From Eupeodes corollae (taxonomy: Eukaryota > Arthropoda > Insecta > Diptera > Syrphidae), in NCBI RefSeq assembly GCF_945859685.1, contig NC_079147.1, positions 184,433,174 through 184,497,173 of the forward strand: DNA of 64,000 nucleotides. The letters are read 5' to 3'. A program made the position numbers and the translations under genes. This document shows, in pieces, positions 43,831-55,965 of the stretch (positions within the stretch are counted from its first letter, which is position 1; each line of letters starts with the position of its first letter). Under the pieces are notes generated by a model. The model was not told the origin of the DNA, ran no database searches, and saw only the letters and a program-made list of their open reading frames with translations.

Positions 43831-46325
43831 ATGTTTTACGACGCCGGCCGACTAAAGATTGCTTTAGTTTTCGAAGCTATGTCTGCAAAATGTTAACCAT
43901 TTATAAGAAAATTTTCTTTCAAGTATATTTTTGTTTGTCAAATGTCAAAAGATGAAAACCTCAATAGTGACAACTGCTTAAAAAGCAGGCTTTTCCACAT
44001 AAATCATCCTTATCCTATGAATGACATCCTAATATTGATTTTGTTTTCATAATATTGATAAAATATTCATTACAACCAGAGTTAATAATTGGAAGTGTTA
44101 GCTGGTATTTTAAATTTATAGAAAAATATGTCTCGGAGATTTTATTGAAAACTTAAAACTAGTAATATTTTCACACTAAAAACATGAAATTTTCACTGAA
44201 ATAAATTGACCAATTGTGGTAATCTTCAACTTCAAACGAATCGATCTCTAGATGAAAAATTATATTACATAGTTACATTTTACAACACACTACACAAATT
44301 TTAACAAATGAAATTATTGTTTCGAATTTCTGGTACAATGCGTTCTAACAAATAGAATGCAAAACGAGGTAATAATCTTTCTACACCACAAAAAAGTGTC
44401 TTGGTCTGTCAAAATAACCAACATCAGAAACATAATTCCTTCGATTTTAAACACTACAGTTGCACAAAATACACATAAATGTCATTTTATCGTTTTGTTG
44501 TTTTCTCATGATTCTATCCCTCGTTTGACTTATTCCAAAAATACTGCAATTATCACACTTTATGATACATACATATATTTGCATTTACTCTAACCCTTTT
44601 GTTTCCATACAAATTATAATAAATATTCTCAGAAATGTCCCCCATTCGTAGCTTCGATTTTCTACAAACCTTCAGACAGTTTTGTACCTTGTAAGTAAAT
44701 AAGTCATCATATACTCGTATACAAAAGAGATCAGACAATCTTAAACAAAAGATCTTAAAATGTAAAAAGCTAACAACTTCAGACATAATTTCTCACAATA
44801 TAATAAAACAATAATACAATAAAAGAAAAAATATTCTGAATATAGTTATTAGCTCTAAGCGAATTATAATACCTCTATAGAGACCAGAGCAGACCAGACT
44901 TGCATCCGACATTAAGTAAGAGCCGGAAAAAAAGGATTCTTTTCTTACCCTTTATTTTGTTTCCCAGGGAATCATTAAATTACTTCTTTAACACTGGACG
45001 AAATAAAGCAAGACATACAAAAATAAAATAAAAGAGAGAATCATCGCCTACAATGTTGTACGTCCGTCCATTGGCGTCGGGTCCGCGTCGTCGGTGTCGT
45101 CGTCATAACACGAAAATATGAAACCCATCATCTTTGACTAGGGCTGTGAGTTATATTCCCTTATTTTTATATATGTATGTATATTAAACAACAACTACTG
45201 TAAATGGATGTGAGGATGATGATGATGGTCCACCATACTGCCCGCTTCTGTGCTTCTGTCTTCTGTTGTGGATGATGATGGCCTTAGCTAATACTTTCAT
45301 ATAATGTTTTGTCGACAGCTTTTAGACCGTAACTACGATTACACTCTCGTGCGTCGTACCTACACTACAAACGACATATATGATGTTGGATGACAACCCC
45401 GGCGTTGCGCGGCGACGACCTCGTTTGTCATCCTTGTCGTACTTTGTCCTTGAAATAATTCTTTACCCTCTTAATTCATCATAATTCCAACTGCGTGATG
45501 AGTTGGGCAACATAAACAAAATAAAAATAAAAAATAAAACAAAAATCTAAATAAGATGAAAACGACAAGAGCTCAAGCCCTATACCTATACTCGTACCTT
45601 ATCCCCTACACAATAAACACAAAAAGAACAAACTAAAACATACAAAAGAAAAAAGAGTTAAATGAACATGAAAAGAACGGAATTTTGCACAAGTGTCCAC
45701 ATAAAGGACGACGACACAAAATTCAAAGACATGCATGCATACGTAATAAGTATCCTAAAGAACATTATTCTCGTCGCTTCTCTGTGCTGCTTTGATGGTC
45801 TTTCTATTTTTTGGTTTCGTTCTTTGTGCATTGCAAATTGATGCAACATACACTCACACACCTATAGTATAAATATAACTGATGGATAAAAGTACAAGAA
45901 CAGTGAGTCAAAGGAATATATTTGACCATAATACTTTTGTTCAAAAGGTAAAACCTCTTAAGTCTATTTTTATATTTAGTTTTTCTAAAAAGTGAAGGAC
46001 ATATCGATACAGTTTTCAAAATTTGTTTAAATAGCAAACATTAAATTTGATGAGTGAAGTATTTAATACAACTTTTACAGGTTTTATTTTTTATAAGTGC
46101 ATAAGTTGAAAAAAGTCTTAAGACATTTTAGAAAACATTTATTGACAAGCCAAGAGATAAGACTTTTTCTTAAACGCACAAACGACATTTTTATAATACC
46201 CTCGATGATCTTAAAAACAGTGTGAACAATTGGGAAGTACGTTAAAATTTGAAAATAGTTTAGTCCTGTCAACAATTTTCAAATTCTTAATTTCTGATAC
46301 TTTCAGCTGACAAAAGGACAAAAGC
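43831..46325. other. AT-rich DNA, no gene recognised
   Basis: No transposon motif was identified. A GC- and CpG-richer patch at 45050-45110 (CGTCGTCGGTGTCGTCGTC) and another at 45385-45440 stand out from the AT-rich surroundings. TACTCGTA octamers occur at 44712-44719 and 45589-45596. Small open frames lack domains. Confidence 0.4.
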
Positions 46326-46329
46326 TGAT

Positions 46330-47127
46330 GAAGATTATGAAACTTTTTTAATTCTAAAACGAATATTCATAGAGAGAACTTCATTTTCAAAACAAAAAGC
46401 GACCTTAAATATAATCCAGATAGTTCCTTTAAATTCGTGGATTTTAAAAAGAAAACTAAAAGCTACTTTTATTCTTTCTCAAACTCATCTTCAACCAAGT
46501 TATGAGCCTAAGGTCAAAAAGCTTTCACAGATACAAATGCTGTCAAAAGTTCTTACTCCTCTTCTTCTGAAGTAAATTTTCCTCATTTGAATTTAATTAA
46601 TTTTGAAACAAGCCAAGACAATGTTGCGCAGAGTATCATAAATTTGGATGAGTCCACGCCCTGATGGTGTATTATCCTCCACCTTAAGAAAATGTGTTAC
46701 TTATACTTTATGTGTCCTTATTGTTCGAGTCTATTGTATGTAACCTGCTTCTATTTCATTGTACTTATTTATATGATAACCAGCATGGTTTTGTGAAAAA
46801 AAATATTTACAATTATTATTTTATTCAACTTTACGTCCTTTTGTTTAGTTGTTTTCATGGTCAAGTTGATTGTGTATTTACAGAAATTAGTACAGCCTTT
46901 GACAAGTTCTGTCATAATACTTTAATTTTAAAACTAGCATGAACTTCTTAAATTGGAGAACCAATCGTTTAAAAAAAATAGATTATATGGTGTTGTATTT
47001 AGTAATGAGTATTCGGATCAATCTGGTGCCCTTCAGGGAAGCCATTTAGGTCCAATTTTATTTATTATAAAAGGCTTGTTTTCGATCATAAAAATTTCTT
47101 CCGTCCTTATTAATGCTCATGACATTT
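46330..47127 (+). mobile_element. LINE-J relic 6, part upstream of the SINE
   Basis: Linker sequence (V-D-F-K-K-K-T-K-S near 46440; D-N-V-A-Q-S-I-I-N-L-D-E-S near 46620-46655) precedes a shortened RT. In it are D-N-Q-H-G-F-V-K-K near 46777-46803, F-T-E-I-S-T-A-F-D-K near 46877-46905, Q-G-S-H-L-G-P-I-L-F near 47034-47064 and a degraded A-H-D-I for the YADD box near 47115. At 47128 a SINE interrupts it. Confidence 0.75.
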
Positions 47128-47436
47128 TGTAGTACTCGTGGTGGTTAGTGCGTTGGACTGTCTTGGGTCTTGGGTTCAATCCCTGCCTGTGCCACCTTAA
47201 TTTTAAAAAAATAATTTTTGCGGGTACTACCTCTTGCGAGGAATTGACAAATCCTTCAAGAGTAATTCTTGTCATGAAAAAGTGCTTTCTCAAACTAGCC
47301 GTTCGGATTCGGCCTAAAATTGTAGGTCCCTTCCGTTCCTGACAACAGTACACGCACAAAGGAATGGTTGAGAGTTGTAAGTCACTAGGCCCTGGTTCAC
47401 AACGGACTGTTGCGCCACCTTTTTTGATTTGATTTT
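47128..47436 (+). mobile_element. tRNA-derived SINE, copy 1
   Basis: A pol III A box, TGGTTAGTGCG, at 47142-47152 and a B box, GGTTCAATCCC, at 47173-47183 are spaced as in tRNA genes. A tRNA-unrelated body of about 230 bp follows, containing the hairpin CCTCTTGCGAGG (47230-47241) and GCCGTTCGGATTCGGC near 47300. Eight-bp direct repeats TGACATTT at 47120-47127 and 47437-47444 flank it. The anticodon arm and acceptor stem are too degraded for a functional tRNA. The interrupted sequence is a LINE relic, so the SINE is the younger of the two. Confidence 0.85.
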
Positions 47437-47444
47437 TGACATTT

Positions 47445-48125
47445 AGCTTTTCCAAAGTATAAAATCGTATTCTGACTTTTAACTTTCCAAAAATACTTGT
47501 TAATATTGAGAGAACGGTGCAGTAAAAAATGTCTTGTTTTGAATGTTGATAAGTGTGAAGTCATGCGATTTACACGTTTAATGGATGTCATTTAAGTAAG
47601 GTCTCTGTGTTAATTGATTTAGGTGTTATTTTTGATCCCAAGTTAATTTTGAATGAGCATTTAAACTACAAAGTTCAGGAAGCTAATAGGGTCCTAGGAT
47701 TTATAAAGAGGCTTGGTCTTTACGTTCTTAAACTTCTCTTTGTTTCATTTGTAAGACTTTAACTTGAATATAGTTGTCTACTGTGGTCACCTTACTACTC
47801 AGTTTATATAACAAGACTTGAAGCAATTCAGAGACAGTTTATGGGCGTTTTTCGTTTTCTTCCATGGTCACATAAACATACACTTCCTCCTTACTCTCAA
47901 AGGCTCGCTTTAATAAAACTTTAAGCACCCACCAGTCAAAGAAAGTATTTAAAATTTCGTTTTAAAGTTGGAATTATTAGTGGGTCAATATCATCTTCAT
48001 CAGTTCTAAGTCAGTTAAATTTTCATTTTAGTCGTACAAGTATAAGACTACAGCAACAATTGTGCGATATATTTAGTAGATCAAACTTTGGTGATCAATC
48101 AATTGATTGTAATATATAATAAATT
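47445..48125 (+). mobile_element. LINE-J relic 6, part downstream of the SINE
   Basis: Continues the thumb of the same RT: I-D-L-G-V-I-F-D-P-K-L-I-L-N-E-H-L near 47618-47660, then R-V-L-G-F-I-K-R-L-G-L-Y and L-E-Y-S-C-L-L-W-S-P-Y-Y near 47763-47800. A C-terminal segment with R-Q-F-M-G-V-F-R-F-L follows. Frameshifts are few in this part, which is more readable than the upstream RT. Confidence 0.75.
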
Positions 48126-48916
48126 TTAATATTGTGTAGAGTCTATAAATAATAATCTAAAATGCATTAAACTTCAATGTATGTTCGGAAACAGCCTAAA
48201 CAAATAAATTCAGATTATAAGTATTGTTCCTGTTAGTATTTAACAAATTGAAATAAATACAAAAAAATAAAATAAAAATAGACATAGGCATATGGATCAA
48301 ACCCGCAATGCTGAACTTTGACATCAATATAAAAGTTTGATTCAAATGCAACCCTATAAAACAAAGTAACTCGAATATATATAAAATATTAAAAGCTATT
48401 GCTCTAATTTCTATGCTTTCAAGAAACTATTGTCATATAATAAAATTAGTTCAATTTTGAACTTGCTGAGCTTGATTTTTCAACAAAATCATAATCTTGT
48501 CATTGAGATAAAATATATTGAACCTTTATTCTAATTTAATGGCCTAACCACGACCACGAGATAGGTCGGTTGGGCTTTTGATAGTGTTTTTACCGGCTTT
48601 ACGATATTTTACAATATCATGTGTCATGAAGCGCGAACCAAAACGTTATAAAGTTTGCTTATTTATATTTAAATCCATCAGTAAAACATTGAAACAGTAG
48701 GAATCTGAAATCAGCAAATTAAGGTCAATAAATTCTTTAAATAAAACCTTTTCGATATCCCTTATACAACTTGATTTATTTAATTTTCAAATCGACCCGC
48801 CTTTAATAGAAAACTTTTTTCTTGCAACGTGGGACACTTATCCTTCAACTAGAGGTAGCTCTTCGTTTACTAGTACCAATATGAACACATTTGTTAAAGG
48901 ACTATCATTATAGGAA
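48126..48916. other. AT-rich DNA with one small unassigned frame
   Basis: No transposon motif was recognised. The only coding-like stretch is the short minus-strand frame at 48544-48645, listed separately. Confidence 0.4.
48544..48645 (-). other. Unassigned short reading frame, possible gene or pseudogene 3' end
   Basis: The minus strand reads R-F-G-S-R-F-M-T-H-D-I-V-K-Y-R-K-A-G-K-N and continues for 14 residues to a stop codon (48544-48546), ending S-R-G-R-G. It is preceded in frame by a stop, and a splice-acceptor-like TTTCAG lies upstream near 48705-48700. An AATAAA on the same strand (48530-48525) follows the stop by about 14 nt. The basic, GC-richer codons contrast with the surroundings. 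I do not recognise the family; it may be a processed pseudogene end or chance. Confidence 0.2.
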
Positions 48917-50456
48917 AAAAGAGGCTGGCATGCGACCCACACTGATAACTTCCCATCCTGTCTGTTGATTTGTCTTGCTTAAAAGTTTGTAGTTTTCGTG
49001 TTAGGTTAAGATAGTTGTCAGTTGAATTATTCTTAAAAATTTCAAAACTACCGAAAGTATTTTTCATATAAAGAAATAGTTTAGTTTGAAAATCTAGTTT
49101 TGTTAAATAGACTTTTAGTCGAAAAAAAATTGTTACCAATTTTAGTAGCATTTCTTAAATTTTTAGAAATTGGACGAATTAAATTGATTCGAGAGATAGC
49201 AAGAACCGAACATCAATTTTAACGAAACTTGCGTAGTATTTTTTGTAGATGTTATTTTTTATGAAAAGACCGGACTGTTGGATTTTTATAAAAAAAAACT
49301 GCCGCATATCGAAAACAATATTTTCTATGAAATAAAAAAAGTTTGAAGACAATATTTTTAATTTTTGAAAAGTTTTTTCGATCCGAAAGTAAATTTTTAC
49401 CAATTTTTAGTATTGTTTTTTTTTGTTACGGTTTTTATTTTCTTTAAAAAAACTGTCAAATAGATTTTTCTCAAAATTTTTCTGAATTCAATTAAGATTA
49501 AAAGATAAAAGTACATTAAAGCCAATATTTCAAAGTTACGAAAAGATATATGAGTCCAAAATCAATTTTTCCCAACTTTTATTAATTTTTTTTGTTTAGG
49601 TTTATATTTTTTGTAAAAAAAAACTGTCAATGCAACTTTTGACAGTTTGTCCGAATATTGAAAACAATATTTCTTATAAGTTAAAATTAGTTGGAAGACA
49701 TAATTTCAAATTTTTGTAAAAGATATTTCTGTCGAAAATCAATTTTTACCAATTTTTGTTATATTTTGTTTAAGTTTTTAGTTTTTTGTAAAAAAAAACT
49801 GTCAATTCGATTTTTCTCAAAATTTTACAAAATGTTGAAAACAATATTTTTTATGAGATAAATAAGTTTGAAGCCATAATCTCAAGTTTTTGAAAGGATT
49901 TGATGTTTCTCAAAATTTGACCAGATGTTAAAAACGATATTTTTCCTTGCACAAAATTGTTTTGGAGATGAAATAATTTTTATTCGTAAAATTTTCGATG
50001 TGAAAAATTTTGTTTTCAAGTTTTTTTCTGATTTATAAAAAACCGTTAATTGGACTTTTTCCAAAAATATGTTGGTTCGGTATCACGTTCAATATATTAT
50101 ATAAAATTTAATTTAAGTCTTTATGGTCATTAGTTCGTGAAATATTTTGAATTAACCAAAATGTTCAGCTTTATTTTAAACTGCTATGGTAAAAAAAACC
50201 ACCTACACAATTTTCTGGAGAGCCCTTTCTGCATCTTTATGCATTATTATCTGTATAACAAAATTTATTTGAAGTCGATTTCTCTTCTGGTTCTTGAGCT
50301 ATGGACAACGAAAAAACGTCGCGAACGTACGGACGTACAGACATCTTTCTCAAAATATTTTATTTCGACTCTAGGGACCTTGAAACGTCGAGAAATGTCA
50401 AAATTTTCAATTTGACAAATTGTACCCATTACAATAACTTCCTATGGGAAGTTAAC
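48917..50456 (-). repeat. Dispersed repeat with internal tandem array, copy 2
   Basis: Opposite orientation to copy 1 and uninterrupted. Its minus-strand start is GTTAACTTCCCATAGGAAGT at about 50456-50437, a near-perfect dyad, followed by TTGTAATGGGTAC. Its end is GGGAAGTTATCAGTG and GGTCGCATGCCAGCC. In between, plus-strand blocks beginning ACTGT occur at 49273, 49452, 49623 and 49798, a period of about 171-179 bp. TAACTTCCCAT occurs near both ends in inverted orientation, but shared sequence extends beyond it at one end. No coding capacity is visible. Class unknown; tandem arrays of this size occur in some Helitron-related dipteran repeats, but no Helitron ends were found. Confidence 0.8.
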
Positions 50457-52595
50457 AAAATGTACCACTTTTAAATGATGCAATAATAATAATTTAATAC
50501 AATTCAAACAAAAGAGCTGACGCACGAACTCGAAAAAAAAGTTTAAGTACAAAATCAAAATTATTTTTGACTCAATGTACAAATAAACAGATTTGTGTAT
50601 ACATATATGTTTGTTTAAGTTGAAGAAGAATTCCCCTGGAACTTGGACAGAGGGAAAAAAAGCTTCTCCTCAACTCAACTGTCCCACGTCCATAGCACCA
50701 TCCAGATCTGCACCAGAAACCACTCTCTCGATTTGTTTTATGGCGAATTTTGGATTTCTTCTGTGTGGAAATATATTATACATAGTATAATAACGAGTAT
50801 AATATGTGCACCCTATGGCATCGAAAAAGAATCTAAAGAGGGCGGTGAAGTTGGTAGTGAATGAATTACGCACAAGTTCCTTGAATCTTAATTACAAAAT
50901 AATCGTCGGACATGACATATAAGTTATGATCATACCTTTCCGCCTCTCTCACCGAAAAATCGCCACACAATACCCTTTGGTAAAATGCAATACCTCTACC
51001 AACATCTCTACACTCTACCTTCTTATTGCGATATTATATTGAAGAAAAAGGTATTGAAAAGGTTTATACAGACAACGCAACTCAACGCAAAAAAATGACG
51101 GTTCATTCAATTTCCGTGGGAAATTTTCACGTTTAATTGTTTCACAGATATGTGTGTTGTGTTTTGTATTTCGCCAGGCATCAGCGACTCATTTTTGTCT
51201 TCTTTTTATTTTCGTGCATCATGTTGCTTGTGTGTCTAAGAAAATATGCGGGTTGCTTTCTTTTTGAAAAATTTTAATTTTATTTTTATTTTATATTTTC
51301 GCTAACGAATATTAAGTGAATTGCGTATTTTTATAAATAGCCAAAGCCTCACCATCATAAAAGAGGACAATATTGGAATAAAGACAAAAGAAGAAAGCAA
51401 GGATAAAAGTACGGTACATGATAGTTGTCTGGCGCTGATTAACACAATCAAATTAAAATCCAGCTAGGAGCATCAGTGCAAGACTGAAAGACTAAAAGAC
51501 ACAGAGCGGGAGAAAGAGAAGAGGATAGAGAAATTTAGTTTGCATTGCAACTGGTTAATGGCGTTGGTAAGGAGATTCGGCTCTTCAATATAACGTTGAA
51601 GTCATTAATATCACGAATCAAGGAGGAGGAATTTAATTAGTTCCCTGTGCGTGGATTTATATATTTTCGAAGAAAACAAATGGCTGCTGGAAGTTGTGTC
51701 CTCATGCTTGGTTTCTTTTTTTTATTTTAGTGAAAGAGGAGGCAAGCCAAGCGTGTGGCAACATTCCACACACTCTGGTATTCCATTAAAAGTAATTGCA
51801 TATCAACATTATTAGTATGTGTTTCGAATAAATTAGAGAGGCTGACTCTGTGGAGTGATGGGATGCGAAAAGCGCAAGCGATCGTCAGGCAGGACGCAAA
51901 ATGCAGAAGAAGAAAGCATCAGCACGAGTGCATGTGGTGTTGTGTGTATAGTAATTTGTCTTTTTGGGTTGAAACACATTTACACAAAACATAACAAAAA
52001 ATGGGTCAATGGGAATAATATTTTCCCAGTCAAAGCTAAAACTTTCCATTATTCGTTGTTGCTAAGACGGGTTCTTGGTTTTTTGATAATGTTTGATTTC
52101 AACTTAAATATATTTCTTGGTTTGAGAAAATCACGAAGATTATGTTAGCTTGTAGCATCATTTTATCAACATAAAGGAACTTTTAGAAGATTACATGAGA
52201 GAAATCCTATTAATGGATGTTAAAACCACGTCACAGTCGTCGTGGCCTGTTTAAACCTTATGCGCCAGAAGCCTACAGTTTTGGCTCAATAGGGTTAATG
52301 TTATGGATCCACAATCCAATTTCCAAAAATTCAACACAAGTGGTTATTAATTAATTTAGAAGTCTACAGTCCTATGGTTCTTGTGGACTTATGGGTTATC
52401 GAGTATTAACTCCTGATCCAAATGAAAAAAGATTTATTATGAAAACTAAAAGCAAGACCTTTGACGGAATGGACGATTGATTCCGCAAGTAAATACTATG
52501 GACATCTGACCTAAACAACAAATTTGATTTTTTCAAACTTTAGCCCTGGGTCATTTGAATAAGTATGTTCCTTTTGATATAGTTTCAGTTCAAAA
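50457..52595. other. Unique DNA, no gene recognised
   Basis: The open frames at 50593-50873 and 51755-52148 have no recognisable domain. The block at 51180-51560 is purine-rich. No transposon motif was found. Confidence 0.4.
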
Positions 52596-52599
52596 TAAA

Positions 52600-53425
52600 A
52601 AATGCCCGTAGTTTCCTACAGATGTTTATAATATAAGGAAACTTCGAAACAAATTATACTCGAAAATGGGCACAAGGATCATCAAGTCACAACTTGGAAG
52701 TATTTGTAAGCCTCGCAACAGGTGAACCCATTTAACACGTAGAGCAAAAACCAAAATATTTTCTTTCGAAACTTAACACTGTTTTGTCTTCTAAAAAGTT
52801 ATGGACCAATCTACTTTCAAAACGTGGTGGAAAACAATGTCTGTTCAGAACATTCCTGATGTAAAAGACATTGATGATAATGGTATTAATAACAATTTAA
52901 ATTTAAGCTGAAAAATAACTTTCTGTGATGCAGATTTTAACTTCGACATTGATACAGAGGTTGACATTGTCAATGTTATTCGTTCGTTGAAGCGAAGGTG
53001 ATGAACCTCTTCAGTTTTTAAAGATAAATCTTATCCACTCAGTCAACTTTTGCATTACAACATTTAATTTTCCTGATAAATGGAAACTAGCTAAAATTAT
53101 TTCTGTGCCCAAGAAATCTCAGCCATTTTTATCAATAGACTACCGCTCCAATATAATGTTACTAATACCACGCCTTCAAAAGCCTTGCAGGAGGCTCAAG
53201 AATTATATATCGAGTTACTTGGATCAACAGAATCTGTTGACTCCAGTTTTATATGAATTTAAAGCACAACAAGATTTTAAATTGCCTATGATTTAAACCA
53301 CTTATTGGTACTTTGACTGTTTGACTTTTCTAAGTCTTTTGATAGGGCAAATCATGAAATATAATGTCAGAAGCTAAGGTTTTATTTTGGCTGCAGCTAA
53401 AAGATATGTTCTCATGAAACTATCT
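52600..53425 (+). mobile_element. LINE-J relic 7: Jockey/CR1-like linker and RT fragment
   Basis: The linker part (K-L-W-T-N-L-L-S-K near 52797-52822, then P-D-V-K-D-I-D-D-N-G-I) is followed by E-V-D-I-V-N-V-I-R-S-L-K near 52960-52995. F-N-F-P-D-K-W-K-L-A-K-I-I-S-V-P-K-K-S is at about 53060-53120. Then D-Y-R-S-N-I near 53137-53155, S-S-Y-L-D-Q-Q-N-L-L-T-P near 53211-53248, and a broken F-S-K-S-F-D-R near 53325-53347. The catalytic YADD region is absent. Confidence 0.7.
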
Positions 53426-55730
53426 TCTTAATCATAATGATTCGAGAATTTATGAACTTTGGCAGCAATATTTCCATAAAACGCCACAAACTGTTGTTAT
53501 TCGAAGCTGTTAAATCAATTTTCAATCGGCTCGGTGGAGTGCTCCATCCTAATGTACATCCAACACGGCAGTTTGCTTTATGATGTAATGCTCCAATTAA
53601 CACAATTAGATCCATTCCACAGAAGTCAAGTGTATAAGTATTTTTTAAGTTCATGTCAATATCCAAGACTCAAGCCAAACCTATCTAATAAATAAAATAA
53701 AGGCATCCCGCAAGAGTTCGCATATCCTCTCGTCACAACACAAAATTACATACAAACAGTAACATAAACGTAACACAGGCTTAAATATAGTAAACGCCGG
53801 CCGCCGCAGCCGCGCTTCCTGGATTTCTCCAATGGTATCTAAATGCATAGACAAATATTTACAAGAGTTTGTACTACATCAGCATCGGAATCAGAATCAG
53901 CGGCATCAACTAGTAACAGACCCAGCAGCAACAAGCGCAGTCCAGTCTTCGATATTTATGCAAGTACGAGTATATGTCCACGTCCAGTACTTGTATGGAT
54001 AAACGGATAGAACAATTCGATGCTGATGCTGTTGCTGTTGCAGTTGCACGTCCCCAAGAACACGAGAGAACACGCTTCGGTGCCAGCCGAGGCCATCATC
54101 ATAGAGCCAACAGAGCCACGCAGTCGCAGTGAAGTGAGCGCGATGCGAAGCTACTCGATGCGACTGGCGTGCACGTCATGTTGCATCATTCATCATGGGC
54201 ACACAGAAGGATCAAAATATGTCTTCTGCCCATCATATTCCTTCCGAAACGAGGCAGATTCACATCGAGAGAGTTGGTGATACACGAAGTGGTGTCGCCA
54301 TCGCCGCCGCCATTCAATGAGACTGCCACCCATAAGGTAGAGCATCAGAATGCCTGCCTAAGTCTTCCATCCTTTCGTTCCCATCATATCACAGACACAG
54401 AGAGGTGTTTCTGGTGATTGGTGATGGTGCGGCGGCGACGCGACGCATGGTGGCCGTAAGCAGCAGTTGGTATGGTATGGAAGGAAAAGGGTGGCTCATG
54501 GAGCTAGACTCTTCACGCTCTTCATGTGTTGTATAATATAATCCCGTGGAATTTAGTTGAAACATTTGTTATGTGGCAATGCCGATGTCGAGAGTTCCAG
54601 GAAGAGCGCTCCCCAAAGTAGCAGTACCCACCTATCTTACAATTGCAGCACCAACATCAGTTATTTAGCCATAGCCATGGCAATGGCACTGGCACTGGCC
54701 TAGAGCCTGCGCCTGATGCTTCTGCCTAACTTATAGAGGAGCACACTTGTTGCTGCTTATTTGCACTATGTGTGGAAGTGGATGGTATCTTGGTTTTTAT
54801 TTGTTATATTCTATATGTATCTTATTCTCCGTTTAAGTATTCTATCAGTTGTATCATCATTTGTCCAGTCTCTGGGGACAAGCGGAGGTGGAAAGTGCAG
54901 CGGGAGGAGGAGCATTTAACAAACATGGGGTGCACCTGATTAACATGATGGTTTCATTGTTTCGTATATAAGTATACTTTGGAGCAGCTCTGTGGTTAGT
55001 ATGGTACGAGTATCACTATCGTTATGGTGTGGCGAGTCATATCCTCTATTAGGTAGTTTGTGGTGTCGGTGTCGATGTGGCATGGTATGGTCGTGTTGGG
55101 TGGTGGCCATTTATTATGCAACAACAACAACAAAAAACAGTCTCATAAGATGGTTGAACAACATGCGAAACTGTGTGGAATTCCAAATAGCAAAGAGTGG
55201 TAAGGTATTTGCAAGGAGCAAATATGTTTGCTATGCAATTTTAACCCTTACATGGCTGCTTGCCATCACTTATGCACACAACGCATCATCATCATCTTCA
55301 GGACAGGAGGACTCTTGTTATATTTTCACCTTTTTATGGGATTTTATAACTTATGGTTGATGGTACGTTTATTATAGTTGCCACGACACGATAATATGGC
55401 AAAGGAAATTTGTTTTTAATTTTGGATTTATATTATAAATTTCTTTTTATGCTCATAACTAATTGTTATACTCGTATTTGTGAGATTTTGCTTTAGGTTT
55501 TTAGGGTCTTATAAGTTCAACATAAATTGTGCGAAGGACAAGATTAAATAAATATGCTGGATTGTGTTTTTGATAGGAAATTGATTGGAATAAAAATACT
55601 GGAAAATGTGCACTTATGTGGTTTAAATTTTTATTTAGGGGTTGATTCTTGAAGAAAGTTTTCCTTGCATGATTTTTTTAACTATTTTTCCTGATTTTTT
55701 AGAAAGACGTACAGAATTCATAATTAAAAA
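53426..55730. other. Unique DNA, partly GC-rich, no gene recognised
   Basis: The stretch 53785-54780 is distinctly richer in G+C than the window (for example GCCGGCCGCCGCAGCCGCGC near 53793-53813). It contains no frame with a recognisable domain; those at 54020-54417 and 54992-55360 are compositional. TACTCGTA octamers occur at 53965, 55015 and 55469. It may be host regulatory or exonic DNA, but nothing proves it. Confidence 0.4.
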
Positions 55731-55734
55731 TCAA

Positions 55735-55965
55735 ACAAACGTCTATTCTATTACTCGGATACGTCCATAATATTGACATAATTGGAAGATCAAAGCGTGA
55801 TGTCAGTGGAGCGGTTTTTACCATTGCGAGGGAAGTGAAAAAGATGGGTTTAGTTGTCAATGAGGGCAAGACCAAGTATATGCTGTCATAAAGAAAGGAC
55901 ATTGATCGACATTTGGACAAAACGTCACCATGGACAGCTATAACATTGAGGATATCCTTCAGGAT
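55735..55965 (+). mobile_element. LINE-R copy D, 5' piece
   Basis: In the plus frame: D-I-D-I-I-G-R-S-K-R-D-V-S-G-A-V from about 55770, then K-K-M-G-L-V-V-N-E-G-K-T-K-Y-M-L. This is the post-YADD segment of LINE-R; the box itself is degraded at 55757-55770. The copy stops after D-S-Y-N-I-E at about 55950 and resumes at about 57850. Confidence 0.8.

Noticed and set aside
47138..47190. A true tRNA gene at the A/B boxes
   Set aside because: The acceptor stem and anticodon arm do not pair properly, and the sequence continues into a body shared with 58695-58932; it is a SINE head.
48917..50456. Helitron identity for the dispersed repeat
   Set aside because: Internal tandem arrays fit some Helitron-related dipteran repeats, but I see no TC start, CTRR end or terminal hairpin at the borders; left unclassified.
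50593..50873. Overlapping ORFs on both strands as genes
   Set aside because: Three frames overlap on the two strands with no domain in any of them.
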